In this document: in pieces, positions 1-8,127 of the stretch
Position numbering within the stretch: the stretch's first letter is position 1
Layout: every line of letters starts with the position of its first letter
NCBI RefSeq assembly: GCF_022968395.1
Contig: NZ_JALJQZ010000019.1
Coordinates: forward strand, 1 to 64,000
From: Affinirhizobium lemnae
GTDB taxonomy: Bacteria; Pseudomonadota; Alphaproteobacteria; Rhizobiales; Rhizobiaceae
Direction of reading: 5' to 3'
Length of the DNA stretch: 64,000 nucleotides
The notes under the pieces: generated by a model
Told to the model about the DNA's origin: nothing
The model's input: only the letters and a program-made list of their open reading frames with translations
Database searches by the model: none
Program-made: the position numbers and the translations under genes

Positions 1-10
1 TAACTTATAG

Positions 11-69
11 CAAAACCGCTTCTAGCGGTTCAAGCGCAGCGTTTCAAACCTCCACCTCTGGTGGAGGTT
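11..69 (-). terminator. Two tandem hairpins after the sugar-binding protein gene
   Basis: Two perfect inverted repeats lie just beyond the stop of the substrate-binding protein gene at 79. The first has 10-nt arms at 47-56 and 60-69 with a TCT loop. The second has 7-nt arms at 14-20 and 24-30, followed on the minus strand by four T residues. The second looks like an intrinsic terminator; the first lacks a good T tract and may only protect the mRNA 3' end. Confidence 0.55.
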
Positions 70-78
70 ATGACTTGA

Positions 79-1014
79 TCAATCGTAGAGAACGGCTGCG
101 ATCTTCGGATCGTTCATATTGTTCTTGTCGTACCAGTAGTAGCCGGTATCGATGATCTTCGGCAGCTTCTCGCCCTTGACGGCCTTTGCCAGCGAATTGA
201 CGACGCATTCGCCGATGCCAACCGGGTTCTGGGTGATGGAGCCCAGAAGCGCGCCGTTCTTGATGGCATCCTTCTGGGTTTTGCCTGAGTCAAAGCCGAT
301 GCCGACGATCTTCTTGCCGGACTCCTTCAGCGCAACGGCCAGACCGATGGCCGCGCCTTCGTTGGAGGCAAAGATACCCTTGATGTTGGGATGAGCCTGC
401 AACATGGCCTTGATATCGTCGGCGGCTTTCAGGGCGTCGTTGGCGTACTGAACTTCGACAACCTTGATATCCGGATACTTTTCCTTGATGCGGTTCAGGA
501 AGCCATCGCGGCGTCCGATACCGGTTGCGGAGGTCTGGTCGTGGATTTCGGCTGCAATTTCGCCCTTGCCACCAATGGCTTCCGCCATCTTGTCGGCAGC
601 GGCCGCAGCGGCCGTCTTGTTGTCGGTCGAGCAGGTGGTGAGCGGCAGATCGCTGTCGACGCCGGAGTCGAACGCTACGATCGGGATGCCAGCGGTGGCG
701 GCCTTCTTCAAAGCGGGCACCTGCGCCTTGGAATCGAGCGCGGCAAAGCCAAGGCCTTGCGGCTTCTTTGCGATGGCGGCGTTCAGGATGTCCGTCTGCT
801 TGTCGATCTGCGCCTCGGTTTCCGGGCCTTCGAAGGTGATCTTCACGCCGTTGGCCTTGGCAGCCTTGTCTGCTCCAGACTTGACCGCCTGCCAGAACTG
901 GTGGCTGAAGCCCTTGGCGACGATGGGGAAATAGGCTTCCTGTGCCTTTGCACCTGTGCTGAACACGCATGCCGCGCTCAGGGCCAGAATGGCTGCAGTG
1001 GTGGTTTTCTTCAT
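79..1014 (-). CDS. Sugar ABC transporter substrate-binding protein (CUT2/RbsB type)
   Basis: Periplasmic binding protein of the ribose/galactose-like family (Peripla_BP_4 fold), 311 aa, the usual length. It starts with a classic Sec signal (MKKTTTAAILAL...) with probable cleavage after the AKA near residue 24. The body alternates alpha/beta elements as in RbsB, with conserved pieces such as VAFDSG and FASNEGAA. It is the last gene of a minus-strand unit: ATPase (2141-3646), permease (1109-2113), this gene. The sugar cannot be read from sequence. Rhamnose is conceivable because the dedicated rhamnose transporter at 11.3-12.1 kb is destroyed, but ribose, allulose or a polyol are equally possible. 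Family assignment is firm; substrate is unknown. Confidence 0.88.
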   Translation of the reverse strand: MKKTTTAAILALSAACVFSTGAKAQEAYFPIVAKGFSHQFWQAVKSGADKAAKANGVKITFEGPETEAQIDKQTDILNAAIAKKPQGLGFAALDSKAQVPALKKAATAGIPIVAFDSGVDSDLPLTTCSTDNKTAAAAAADKMAEAIGGKGEIAAEIHDQTSATGIGRRDGFLNRIKEKYPDIKVVEVQYANDALKAADDIKAMLQAHPNIKGIFASNEGAAIGLAVALKESGKKIVGIGFDSGKTQKDAIKNGALLGSITQNPVGIGECVVNSLAKAVKGEKLPKIIDTGYYWYDKNNMNDPKIAAVLYD

Positions 1015-1108
1015 ATCTCGCTCCCAATGATATGTTTGTTTGTTGCAAGAGGCTTTGCGTCTTGCGGTTCGATTTCCCAGTCCTGCGAAAGCTCCTCTCT
1101 TTCGCCGA

Positions 1109-2113
1109 TCAGGCCCTCCTTCTCAGCATGATGTCGACGAAGACGGCGACGATGATGATGACGCCCGTCACGACGATCTTCCATTCCTCCTGCACTCCCA
1201 TGATGCGCAGGCCGTTGGTGAGAACGCTCATGATGAAGGCGCCGATAATGGTGCCGAGAATGGTGCCGCGCCCGCCGGAAAGCGAAGTGCCGCCGATGAC
1301 GACTGCGGCAATCGCATCCAGCTCGTAGCCAAGCCCGAGTGCCGGTTGCGCCGAATTCAGACGCGACGATATGATGAGACCGGCAATGCCGCAGATCAGG
1401 CCGCTGAGCGCATAGGTCAGGATCTTCCAGAAGTCGACATTGACGCCAGAGAGACGCGCGGCCTCCTCGTTGCTGCCGAGAGCAAAGATGTAGCGCCCGA
1501 ACAGCGTGCGGTTGAGAATGATCGAGGCGATGATGGCGACGATGAACATGATCATCACCCCATTGGGGATTTCTAGCCCCGGGATCAGAAGCGCAAGCGA
1601 ACTTTCCGGTGAGATCAATCCATAATTCGGCGTGTCGTTGAAATAGATCGGACGGGTGCCGGAGAAGACGAGTGCAAGGCCGCGCGCGATCTGCATCATG
1701 CCGAGCGTAGCAATGAACGGCGGGATCTTGAGCTTGGCGACCGCTGTGCCGGAGATCGCACCCATGACCGCACCAGATGCCATCGCACCCAGAATACCCA
1801 GCGGCAAGGGCATGCCGAGATTGGTGAGAATGATGCCGGCCATCACGGCAGTCAGAGTCATCATGGTGCCGACAGCCAGATCTATGCCACCGGAGATGAT
1901 AACGAATGTGACCGCCACGCCCAGCACGCCGTTCACCGCAGTGGCCTGCATGATGTTGACGACGTTGTTCCAGGCCGCAAAATTCTCGGTGAAGACACTG
2001 AAGAAGATGAGCAGTGCTATCAGCACCACGAAGGCCACGCCCTTTTGCAGGGTGGAGGTTGAAACGAGGGCCGATTTTGTCTTGCCGGCTTGGTCGAGTG
2101 TAAGATCGGTCAT
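1109..2113 (-). CDS. Sugar ABC transporter permease (RbsC type)
   Basis: Inner-membrane permease of the CUT2 family (BPD_transp_2), 334 aa. About eight to ten hydrophobic segments follow a ~25-residue cytoplasmic N-terminus. Family hallmarks are visible: ISGGIDLAVG near residue 85, RNTLFGR-like NRTLFGRYIFALGSNEEAARLSGV near 210 (the cytoplasmic coupling loop) and VIGGTSLSGGRGTILGT near 280. The start at 2113 is preceded by AAGGA about 8 nt upstream. Only one permease is present, so the channel is presumably a homodimer. The ATPase gene ends 27 bp upstream, and the binding-protein gene follows after 94 bp. Confidence 0.9.
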   Translation of the reverse strand: MTDLTLDQAGKTKSALVSTSTLQKGVAFVVLIALLIFFSVFTENFAAWNNVVNIMQATAVNGVLGVAVTFVIISGGIDLAVGTMMTLTAVMAGIILTNLGMPLPLGILGAMASGAVMGAISGTAVAKLKIPPFIATLGMMQIARGLALVFSGTRPIYFNDTPNYGLISPESSLALLIPGLEIPNGVMIMFIVAIIASIILNRTLFGRYIFALGSNEEAARLSGVNVDFWKILTYALSGLICGIAGLIISSRLNSAQPALGLGYELDAIAAVVIGGTSLSGGRGTILGTIIGAFIMSVLTNGLRIMGVQEEWKIVVTGVIIIVAVFVDIMLRRRA

Positions 2114-2140
2114 GATCGGTTTTTCCTTATCGAGGCCCTG

Positions 2141-3646
2141 TCACCGCTGTGTCGCAAGCGTCATGATGCTTTCCTGGGTCGCATCGCGTCCCGTCAGTTC
2201 GCCGGTGATCCGTCCCTCGCACATCACGAGAATGCGGTGCGACAGCCGCAGCACTTCCGGCAACTCGGATGAGATGACGATGATGGCCTTGCCCTGGTCA
2301 GCCAGCGATTGCAGCAATTTGTAGATCTCGGCTTTCGCGCCGATGTCGATGCCGCGGGTCGGTTCATCGAAAATCAGGATGTCGCAATCGCGCAGCAACC
2401 ATTTGGATATGACGATCTTCTGCTGGTTGCCGCCGGAGAGAAGGCGTGTTTCCTGATCGACCGAGGGCGTCTTGATCCTCAGCTTTTGAACATAATCATT
2501 GGCAGCTTCGCGCATGCGCGCATCGTTCATGAAGACCCTGCTTCGGGTGAAGCGCGGCCAGGATGACATGGTGACGTTGTCTCCAACCGTCATAGAGGTC
2601 ACGAGCCCGTAGTGCTTGCGGTCTTCGCTGAGGTAGGCCAATCCTAGACGTACGGCATCCTGCGGGCTGCGGATGGCCTGCGTCACCCCGTGAATGCTGA
2701 TCTCGCCGCTATCGATAGGATCTGCACCGAAAATGGCGCGCGCGACTTCCGTTCGGCCAGCGCCCATTAGTCCCGCAAAGCCTAGGATCTCGCCTTTGCG
2801 CAGCGAGAAGCTGAGATTGCGAATGGCGCGTCCGCGGTTGAGGTTCTTCACATCCAGAACCACATCGCCGCCCTGACCCGTGGCGCGGGTGGCATCCGCC
2901 AGTTCACGACCCACCATGAGGGAGATGATCCTGGACATGTCAGTCGTGGCGGCAGGCAGCGTATCGATATACTGGCCGTCGCGCATGACTGTCACCCGGT
3001 CGGCGATACGCTTCACCTCATCCATCTTGTGCGTGATGTAGATGATGCCCACACCATGCGCCTTCAGGTCGTTGATGATCGCGAAGAGGTGCTCCACCTC
3101 CTTGTCGTTGATGGCGGATGTCGGCTCATCCATGATCAGGATGCGGGAATTGAAGGAAAGTGCCTTGGCAATCTCGACGAGCTGCTGGCGCGCCACCGTG
3201 AGCGTGCCCACCTCGACATCCGGATCGAGATCCACCTTCATGCGGGCAAACAGCGCGGCCGTATCGGCCCGCATTTTCGCTTCATCGACGAACATACCGA
3301 AGCCCTTGCGAGGCTCGCGACCGATATAGATGTTCTGTGCGGCCGTCAGATGGTTCATCAGGAACAGTTCCTGATGGATGATGCTGATGCCAAGCGCCTG
3401 CGCCGCACGCGGATCGGACAGGTTCACCTTCTGGCCACTGATATGAATCTCGCCGGCATCCGGCTGGTAGATGCCGGTCATGATTTTCATCAGGGTGGAT
3501 TTGCCCGCGCCGTTTTCTCCCATCAGTGCATGAACTTCGCCCGGACGCAGGTCGAACCGTGCATTCACAAGCGCTTTGACGCCTGGAAAGGATTTGTGGA
3601 TCGCCTCGACCGAAATCAGCGGAACCGTGTCTGACGTATTGTGCAT
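2141..3646 (-). CDS. Sugar ABC transporter ATP-binding protein (RbsA type)
   Basis: Tandem-domain ATPase of the CUT2 family, 501 aa. The first domain has a Walker A at residues 43-51 (GENGAGKST) and Walker [12 protein letters not shown]. The second has the usual degenerate Walker A (GLMGAGRTE) but an intact signature LSGGNQQK and Walker [11 protein letters not shown]. This asymmetry is normal for the family. I chose the ATG at 3646 (protein starts MHNTSDT) over an upstream start at 3733: AGGA sits at good distance from 3646, and the extra 29 residues do not look like family sequence. First gene of the three-gene transporter unit. Confidence 0.92.
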   Translation of the reverse strand: MHNTSDTVPLISVEAIHKSFPGVKALVNARFDLRPGEVHALMGENGAGKSTLMKIMTGIYQPDAGEIHISGQKVNLSDPRAAQALGISIIHQELFLMNHLTAAQNIYIGREPRKGFGMFVDEAKMRADTAALFARMKVDLDPDVEVGTLTVARQQLVEIAKALSFNSRILIMDEPTSAINDKEVEHLFAIINDLKAHGVGIIYITHKMDEVKRIADRVTVMRDGQYIDTLPAATTDMSRIISLMVGRELADATRATGQGGDVVLDVKNLNRGRAIRNLSFSLRKGEILGFAGLMGAGRTEVARAIFGADPIDSGEISIHGVTQAIRSPQDAVRLGLAYLSEDRKHYGLVTSMTVGDNVTMSSWPRFTRSRVFMNDARMREAANDYVQKLRIKTPSVDQETRLLSGGNQQKIVISKWLLRDCDILIFDEPTRGIDIGAKAEIYKLLQSLADQGKAIIVISSELPEVLRLSHRILVMCEGRITGELTGRDATQESIMTLATQR

Positions 3647-4084
3647 GCCATGATCCTGATTGCGATTCTGGCCGGAAAACTGGCCAAGGAAATTCGTTCT
3701 CGCCCAATAGGAGCGAGTGCAGGTTGCTTTCATTCTGGCTGGAACCGGCTAATCCAGTGGCGCCCATACGCCCTTACATCAGAGCCAACGGGCTTGCGAT
3801 GTGCGAACCCAGAGACGCTGGGCACAGATCAGTAGTGCAGTTGTCTTGATCTTGGCATTTATTGTCCTCCCGTCGGCGCATCCATACGACCCGACATCTC
3901 CCCAGCCATCGGGTCATCGCTTTCAAGTGCCAGCTGGGCGCCTCGACTGTATAATGCTCAAGAAAACAAGCAATTTTCAATCTATAAAATCATACTTGAT
4001 GCGGATTTCGTGACTTCAACTGATTTGGCTCATCTCGAGACGTTTCATCAGTCGAACGCGAGACGAGCGCATGTGTCGTCTCTG
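3647..4084. other. Non-coding leader/promoter region of the sugar transporter
   Basis: About 440 bp without a credible gene; the open frames here lack family features and plausible ribosome sites. It must hold the promoter for the minus-strand transporter. The stretch 3940-4000 is AT-rich compared with its surroundings and is the most likely core promoter area, but I cannot assign -35/-10 boxes with confidence. No clear operator palindrome was found. Confidence 0.5.
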
Positions 4085-4119
4085 AAAACGGCCCGTCGGG
4101 ATTTGCCCGGCGGGCCGTT
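4085..4119 (-). terminator. Strong intrinsic terminator of the copper-module operon
   Basis: Fourteen-base arms at 4087-4100 and 4106-4119 pair with one G-T wobble around a 5-nt loop. On the minus strand the stem is followed by a short T run. It sits 6 bp after the stop of the Sco gene, so it terminates the minus-strand transcript coming from pcuAC-sco. Confidence 0.85.
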
Positions 4120-4125
4120 CCTCCG

Positions 4126-4728
4126 TCAGGAATTTTGCCGGAGGAGTGAGGTACGTATCTTCTGGAGCGCCTCGTCCTCGTTGATGCCATAGGGCATCAT
4201 GCCCTTCAGCCGCCCATCGGCGCCGATCAGAAGCAGCGAAGTCGTATGGCTCATGTGATAGTCGCCATCGCTACTGGGAAGTTTCGAGGCATGGATCATC
4301 CAGCCATCGATCACTTTCTTCATCTCCGCTTCGGTGCCTGTGATGCCGGTAATGCGATCCGTGAATGCCGTCACATAGCTTCTCATCACGTCCGGTGTGT
4401 CGCGCGCCGGATCAATCGTGAAAAAATAGGCTCGCAGTGATTTGCCATCGGGTCCCAGTTCCTTCAGCCAGTCAGCAACTTCGAAGAGCGTTGTCGGGCA
4501 AACCTCCGGGCAATGGGTGTAGCCGAAGTAGACAATGGAGGGCGCCCCCTTGAACAGGCTTTGATCGACGGGATTTCCCCGATCATCCACCAGTGAGAAG
4601 CGCGCGTTGAACGGGCTGGCTCTCGGCGTGTCCTGTGCGACCCAGGCCATGACGCCAACCAGAGCCGCAACGAAAACGGCAGCCACACCCCCGCCCAGCA
4701 GCATGAATGGACTGACGCGCTTTGTCAT
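4126..4728 (-). CDS. SCO1/SenC family copper-delivery protein
   Basis: Membrane-anchored periplasmic thioredoxin-fold protein, 200 aa, of the SCO1/SenC/PrrC family, which helps metallate the CuA or CuB site of terminal oxidases. One N-terminal membrane segment spans about residues 9-31. The copper ligands are present: CPEVC at residues 73-77 and a conserved histidine near 161 (MSHTTSLLL). The start overlaps the stop of the PCuAC gene by 4 nt (ATGA), so the two are translationally coupled. Sco and PCuAC proteins are known partners in CuA assembly, which supports the reading. A bo-type oxidase, which lacks CuA, is encoded at 35.5-40.7 kb, so the client is probably an oxidase outside this window. 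Confidence 0.93.
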   Translation of the reverse strand: MTKRVSPFMLLGGGVAAVFVAALVGVMAWVAQDTPRASPFNARFSLVDDRGNPVDQSLFKGAPSIVYFGYTHCPEVCPTTLFEVADWLKELGPDGKSLRAYFFTIDPARDTPDVMRSYVTAFTDRITGITGTEAEMKKVIDGWMIHASKLPSSDGDYHMSHTTSLLLIGADGRLKGMMPYGINEDEALQKIRTSLLRQNS

Positions 4729-5225
4729 TTTTTATGTTCTCCTGTACCGTGGCCGGTGTGGTCGTTCTTGGCCTCCCCACTTGCAGGTCCAACCGCAAAT
4801 TCCACGTCAACGGATCCGGCCTTCTCGAATACCAGTTTCGCTTTCACCATTTCACCTTCCTTGAAAGGCTCAGCGACATTCATGAACATGAGATGATAGC
4901 TACCGGGCTTCAATTCAACGATGCTGTTTGCCGGAACGGCCAGGCCGTCCTTCAGTTCACGCATCTCCATGATGCCGCCATCCATCTTCATTTCATGGAT
5001 CTGGACCGACGCTGCGCGGTCGGATGAAGCGCTCACGAGGCGATCATCGGCACCGGCATTCGTAATCTTCAGATAGCCGCCGCCAACTTTTGCACCGGGC
5101 AGCATGGCGCGGCTGTAGGGATGGCCGATCTTCAGATCGCCGATCTGAAAACCATGGGCAAATGCGGATGTTACGCCGACGAGTGTCAGCAGGACGGCGA
5201 CGAGGGAAATCAGTTTTTGTTTCAT
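4725..5225 (-). CDS. Periplasmic copper chaperone PCu(A)C
   Basis: 166 aa, PCu(A)C (DUF461) family. A Sec signal with AFA cleavage near residue 23 sends it to the periplasm. The Cu(I) site typical of the family is visible: His77, Met88, His111 and Met113 (in IHEMKM, IMEMR and YHLMF). A His-rich tail (DHTGHGTGEHKK) may add metal-binding capacity. It lies directly upstream of sco with an ATGA overlap and downstream of a Crp-type regulator, forming a compact copper-delivery unit. Confidence 0.93.
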   Translation of the reverse strand: MKQKLISLVAVLLTLVGVTSAFAHGFQIGDLKIGHPYSRAMLPGAKVGGGYLKITNAGADDRLVSASSDRAASVQIHEMKMDGGIMEMRELKDGLAVPANSIVELKPGSYHLMFMNVAEPFKEGEMVKAKLVFEKAGSVDVEFAVGPASGEAKNDHTGHGTGEHKK

Positions 5226-5279
5226 TGTACTTCTCTTACGTTGAATTGTTGGACGTGCGCGGCTGGGCCGCAGTTGAAT

Positions 5280-5936
5280 TCAGGTGGAGGGCGCCAGTCC
5301 GTCCGCGATAGCGCGCAGAGCCGTCTTTTCGCGAATGGTCATGCGGTCTGTCCGATCAAAGGCGATCAGCCCCTTGCGCTTGAAGTCGCTCAGACACCGG
5401 CTGACGGTTTCGAGCGTCAGTCCCAGCCAGTCGGCCAGTTCGTTTCGCATGAGATACAGCGTAAACGAGGGGCGCATCTGTGTGCCGGTGTTGCGGGCGA
5501 ACTGATCCGCCAGATCGAGCAGCGCGGTCGCTACCTTTTCCGTGCTTTTCTTGCGGCCCAGCAGCAGAGCGTGCTCATAGGCTCTCTTCATTGCCAGATG
5601 GCGCGCCTCTTCTATGGCATCGCGGTCGCAATGCTCATCCAGTCTTTCGACATTAGTGAACGTCAGTGACCGTGCCTTGGCCGTTCCATGGGTCAGCATG
5701 GAGCAGAACAGAACGCGCCCCTGACCCAACACATCAAGGATCTGCCGTCGACCGTCTGGCAACTCATGGGATACGATCAGGCAGCCCCGGCCTATCCTGA
5801 CCGCCGCGTCACGCCATTGAACCGGCGGGACGAGTGTCATTTGAGGTGCGACCCACCGCTCCTGACGAAGAGGGGCCTGGGTATTGGTTAGACGGAAAGG
5901 AACGGAACCACCCGCTGGTTCGATGTGCTCTAGCAT
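5280..5936 (-). CDS. Crp/Fnr-family transcriptional regulator
   Basis: About 218 aa with an N-terminal cyclic-nucleotide-binding-like beta-barrel and a C-terminal winged helix (Crp HTH around residues 155-200). The recognition helix reads LETVSRCLSDF; the E-x-x-S-R pattern is that of FNR/FixK-type readers of TTGAT half sites. The N-terminal cysteine cluster of oxygen-sensing FNR is absent, so it does not bind an Fe-S cluster in that way. The ATG at 5936 is the conservative start; a TTG at 5957 would add 7 residues. It lies just upstream of pcuAC-sco on the same strand, so it may control copper delivery or oxidase biogenesis (inference). Confidence 0.8.
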   Translation of the reverse strand: MLEHIEPAGGSVPFRLTNTQAPLRQERWVAPQMTLVPPVQWRDAAVRIGRGCLIVSHELPDGRRQILDVLGQGRVLFCSMLTHGTAKARSLTFTNVERLDEHCDRDAIEEARHLAMKRAYEHALLLGRKKSTEKVATALLDLADQFARNTGTQMRPSFTLYLMRNELADWLGLTLETVSRCLSDFKRKGLIAFDRTDRMTIREKTALRAIADGLAPST

Positions 5937-6021
5937 GAAGCGCAATCCGGAAGGCAATCAGCCTTGACAGGCCGCATGCCGATTGAACGGACACCGTGTC
6001 ACAACGGTGCATGACCATTCA

Positions 6022-6411
6022 TCAGGCAGAGGCGGGCGGTGCGCGGGGATTGGCGTTCGGAGGGATCTGCTGGCGATAGTGAGCTTCGATCCGTTTTGCA
6101 AAGATCGATTTTTCCGCAAAGGAAACAATCAGTCCGGCTTGCGCCGAAGGTTCGGACAGCAGGACGGATGCGCTGAGGCGGCAGGCGTCGCACTGGTTCG
6201 AGGCGTGCAGATGCGGCTTTGTCTTGCCGTCCTCATCGGACGAGCAGATCACCGGGATCGAGCCGTCAGGCAATGCGATGGCGGAGAGTTCGGGTGCCGC
6301 CCACTGTGCGGCAATAGCCTCCGGCGGGCGGTGGGCAAATGACAGCATGACGAGGGCGATTACGCACAGAATGCGTAGCCATGTCGCCGCCATGTGTCCT
6401 GACCGTGCCAT
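6022..6411 (-). CDS. Small exported protein with a Cys-x-x-Cys motif (DUF2946-like)
   Basis: 129 aa. A hydrophobic signal or anchor covers residues 11-25, followed by a periplasmic-looking segment with an isolated Cys56 and a CDAC pair (Cys74, Cys77) near several histidines. The arrangement resembles DUF2946 proteins, which often accompany metal or copper genes; this assignment is from memory of the pattern. The ATG at 6411 is chosen because AGAGGA lies at the right distance upstream; longer starts exist at 6450 and 6555 but would precede the signal with unlikely sequence. It lies between rhaI and the Crp regulator, and fits best with the copper module. Confidence 0.55.
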   Translation of the reverse strand: MARSGHMAATWLRILCVIALVMLSFAHRPPEAIAAQWAAPELSAIALPDGSIPVICSSDEDGKTKPHLHASNQCDACRLSASVLLSEPSAQAGLIVSFAEKSIFAKRIEAHYRQQIPPNANPRAPPASA

Positions 6412-6551
6412 CCGAAATCCTCTGTCGCAAGGTGTATACGAGAGCATCATTGACCGCAATGCGGCATTTTCGTCTTTGATGCGGCGCAACCAGAAAGCAA
6501 ACACACCCGGACGTTTTGCCGGGCGTTTCTGAATTCTGTCGGAAGCAGGGG

Positions 6552-7844
6552 TCAAACAATACCGCCGGAACCACCCTTGACCGCGGGACGCTCGGCTGCG
6601 ACCTGTGTCCGGTAGCCGCTGGCGCGATAGGTAGCGACCGGATCGATGGCGCCGCCGGAACGCAACCGCGCTTCGGCCAGAATGGCTTCGACATCGGTGC
6701 GGTAGGCGCGTTTCAGCGTTTCTGTTGCCATCAGGGCGTCATTATCGTTCTGGAAGCCTTCCAGTGCGGTGCGATCCACCAGAAGCGCCTGCGCGTAGGC
6801 GCGGCGGATTTCGTTGGCAGAGGAAATCAGGCTTTCGATCGGGTCTGTCACATTGTGGCTCTGGTCGATCATGTGGGCGGGGTGGAAGCCCTTCACGCCG
6901 CGATGTTCGGCATCCACCAACTCATTGAACACGAGGAACAGGCGGTAGGGTTCGACGGAACCGGCATCCAGATCGTCATCGCCATATTTGGAATCGTTGA
7001 AGTGAAAGCCGCCGAGCTTCCCGAACTGGATGAGCCGGGCCACGATCATCTCGATATTGGTGTTCGGCGCATGATGACCGAGATCGACGAGGCAGAAGGC
7101 TTTTTCGCCCAGCGTCTGCGCGATCAGGTAATTCGTGCCCCAGTCCTGCACCACCGTCGAATAGAAGGCAGGCTCATACATCTTGTGTTCGGAGAACAGC
7201 CGCCAATCATCCGGCAGCGCCTTGTAGATGTCACGCATACTGTCGAGATAGCGCTCGAACTGGCGCGTGAAGTTCGATTGCCCCGGGAAGTTCGATCCAT
7301 CGCCGATCCACACCGTCAGCGCCTTTGAGCCGAGTGCATTGCCGATCTCGATGCATTCGAGATTATGCTCAACCGCCTGTGCACGCGTTGCCGCATCCAC
7401 ATGGGACAGCGAGCCGTATTTGTAGGAGTGCGCCTGATCCGGTGTATCGGAAAACGTGTTGGAATTCATGGCATCGAAGCCGAGGCCCAGCATATCGCCT
7501 TTGGCCTTCAGCTCCTTAGGGTCCGCCTTGTCCCACGGAATGTGAAGCGAAACGGTGGGTGTTGCCCGCGTCAGCTGCTGGATGACGCTGCAATCTTCCA
7601 GCTTGTCGAAGATATGGCGCGGTTCGCCAAGACCGGGAAAACGGGCAAAGCGCGTGCCACCGGTGCCAACACCCCAGGATGGAACGGCAACGTAAAACTC
7701 GGCCACCTTTTTGGTCATGGTGTCGATATCGATATTGCTGCGGGCCAGCTTCTCGCCTAGCGCTGTATAGTCCGATTTTTGAGCGGCTGCGCGCTTCTCG
7801 TTCTCAGCGGCGATCACATCGCCTGCAATTTTCAAATCTGTCAT
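6552..7844 (-). CDS. rhaI: L-rhamnose isomerase (RhaI type)
   Basis: 430 aa sugar isomerase that converts L-rhamnose to L-rhamnulose in the cytoplasm. It is the rhizobial/Pseudomonas-type TIM-barrel enzyme, not the E. coli RhaA form. Metal-ligand segments are visible: SEHKMYEP, LVDLGHHAPNTNIE and GGFHFNDSKYGDDDLDAGS. The start at 7844 has GGAGGA five bases upstream. It is transcribed in the same direction as rhaD, but a 280-bp gap with a palindromic repeat separates them. Together with rhaD, rhaU and rhaK it makes a complete route from L-rhamnose to lactate and DHAP. Confidence 0.94.
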   Translation of the reverse strand: MTDLKIAGDVIAAENEKRAAAQKSDYTALGEKLARSNIDIDTMTKKVAEFYVAVPSWGVGTGGTRFARFPGLGEPRHIFDKLEDCSVIQQLTRATPTVSLHIPWDKADPKELKAKGDMLGLGFDAMNSNTFSDTPDQAHSYKYGSLSHVDAATRAQAVEHNLECIEIGNALGSKALTVWIGDGSNFPGQSNFTRQFERYLDSMRDIYKALPDDWRLFSEHKMYEPAFYSTVVQDWGTNYLIAQTLGEKAFCLVDLGHHAPNTNIEMIVARLIQFGKLGGFHFNDSKYGDDDLDAGSVEPYRLFLVFNELVDAEHRGVKGFHPAHMIDQSHNVTDPIESLISSANEIRRAYAQALLVDRTALEGFQNDNDALMATETLKRAYRTDVEAILAEARLRSGGAIDPVATYRASGYRTQVAAERPAVKGGSGGIV

Positions 7845-7907
7845 TGGTTCCTCCGTGCAGACTGTTCACTTTTATCACTGCCCATCTTTAAGCTGCGTCG
7901 CGGGGAG

Positions 7908-8097
7908 TACCCCCCTCTGTCCTGCCGGACATCTCCCCCTCAAGGGGGGAGATCGACTCGTGGCGACCGCCTGAATTCCTAGAACGCCGGTTGCTCATCC
8001 TCGCGTTTTGATATTGGCGAGGGAGCGAGTGGGTGGGTTGCCGTTCTGCCGATCTCCCCCCTTGAGGGGGAGATGCCTGGCAAGGCAGAGGGGGGTA
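7908..8097. repeat. Palindromic intergenic repeat element (47-nt terminal inverted repeats)
   Basis: Two 47-nt arms at 7908-7954 and 8051-8097 are inverted copies with 4 mismatches, flanking about 96 bp. Each arm is also internally palindromic (ATCTCCCCCTC/GAGGGGGAGAT core). The element begins and ends with TACCCCCCTCTG. It fills most of the rhaD-rhaI gap. It resembles the extragenic palindromic elements of Rhizobiaceae and Brucella (RIME or Bru-RS types), and has no coding capacity. On either strand it could fold into a long cruciform, attenuating rhaD-to-rhaI readthrough or protecting mRNA ends. Confidence 0.85.
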
Positions 8098-8127
8098 AGG
8101 ACCCGCCTACCATGCAGAGATTGCAAT

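Noticed and set aside
5990-6012. CACCGT/ACGGTG hairpin after the small exported protein gene as a terminator
   Set aside because: Only a 6-bp stem and no T run on the minus strand; the downstream Crp gene follows closely and may be in the same transcript.
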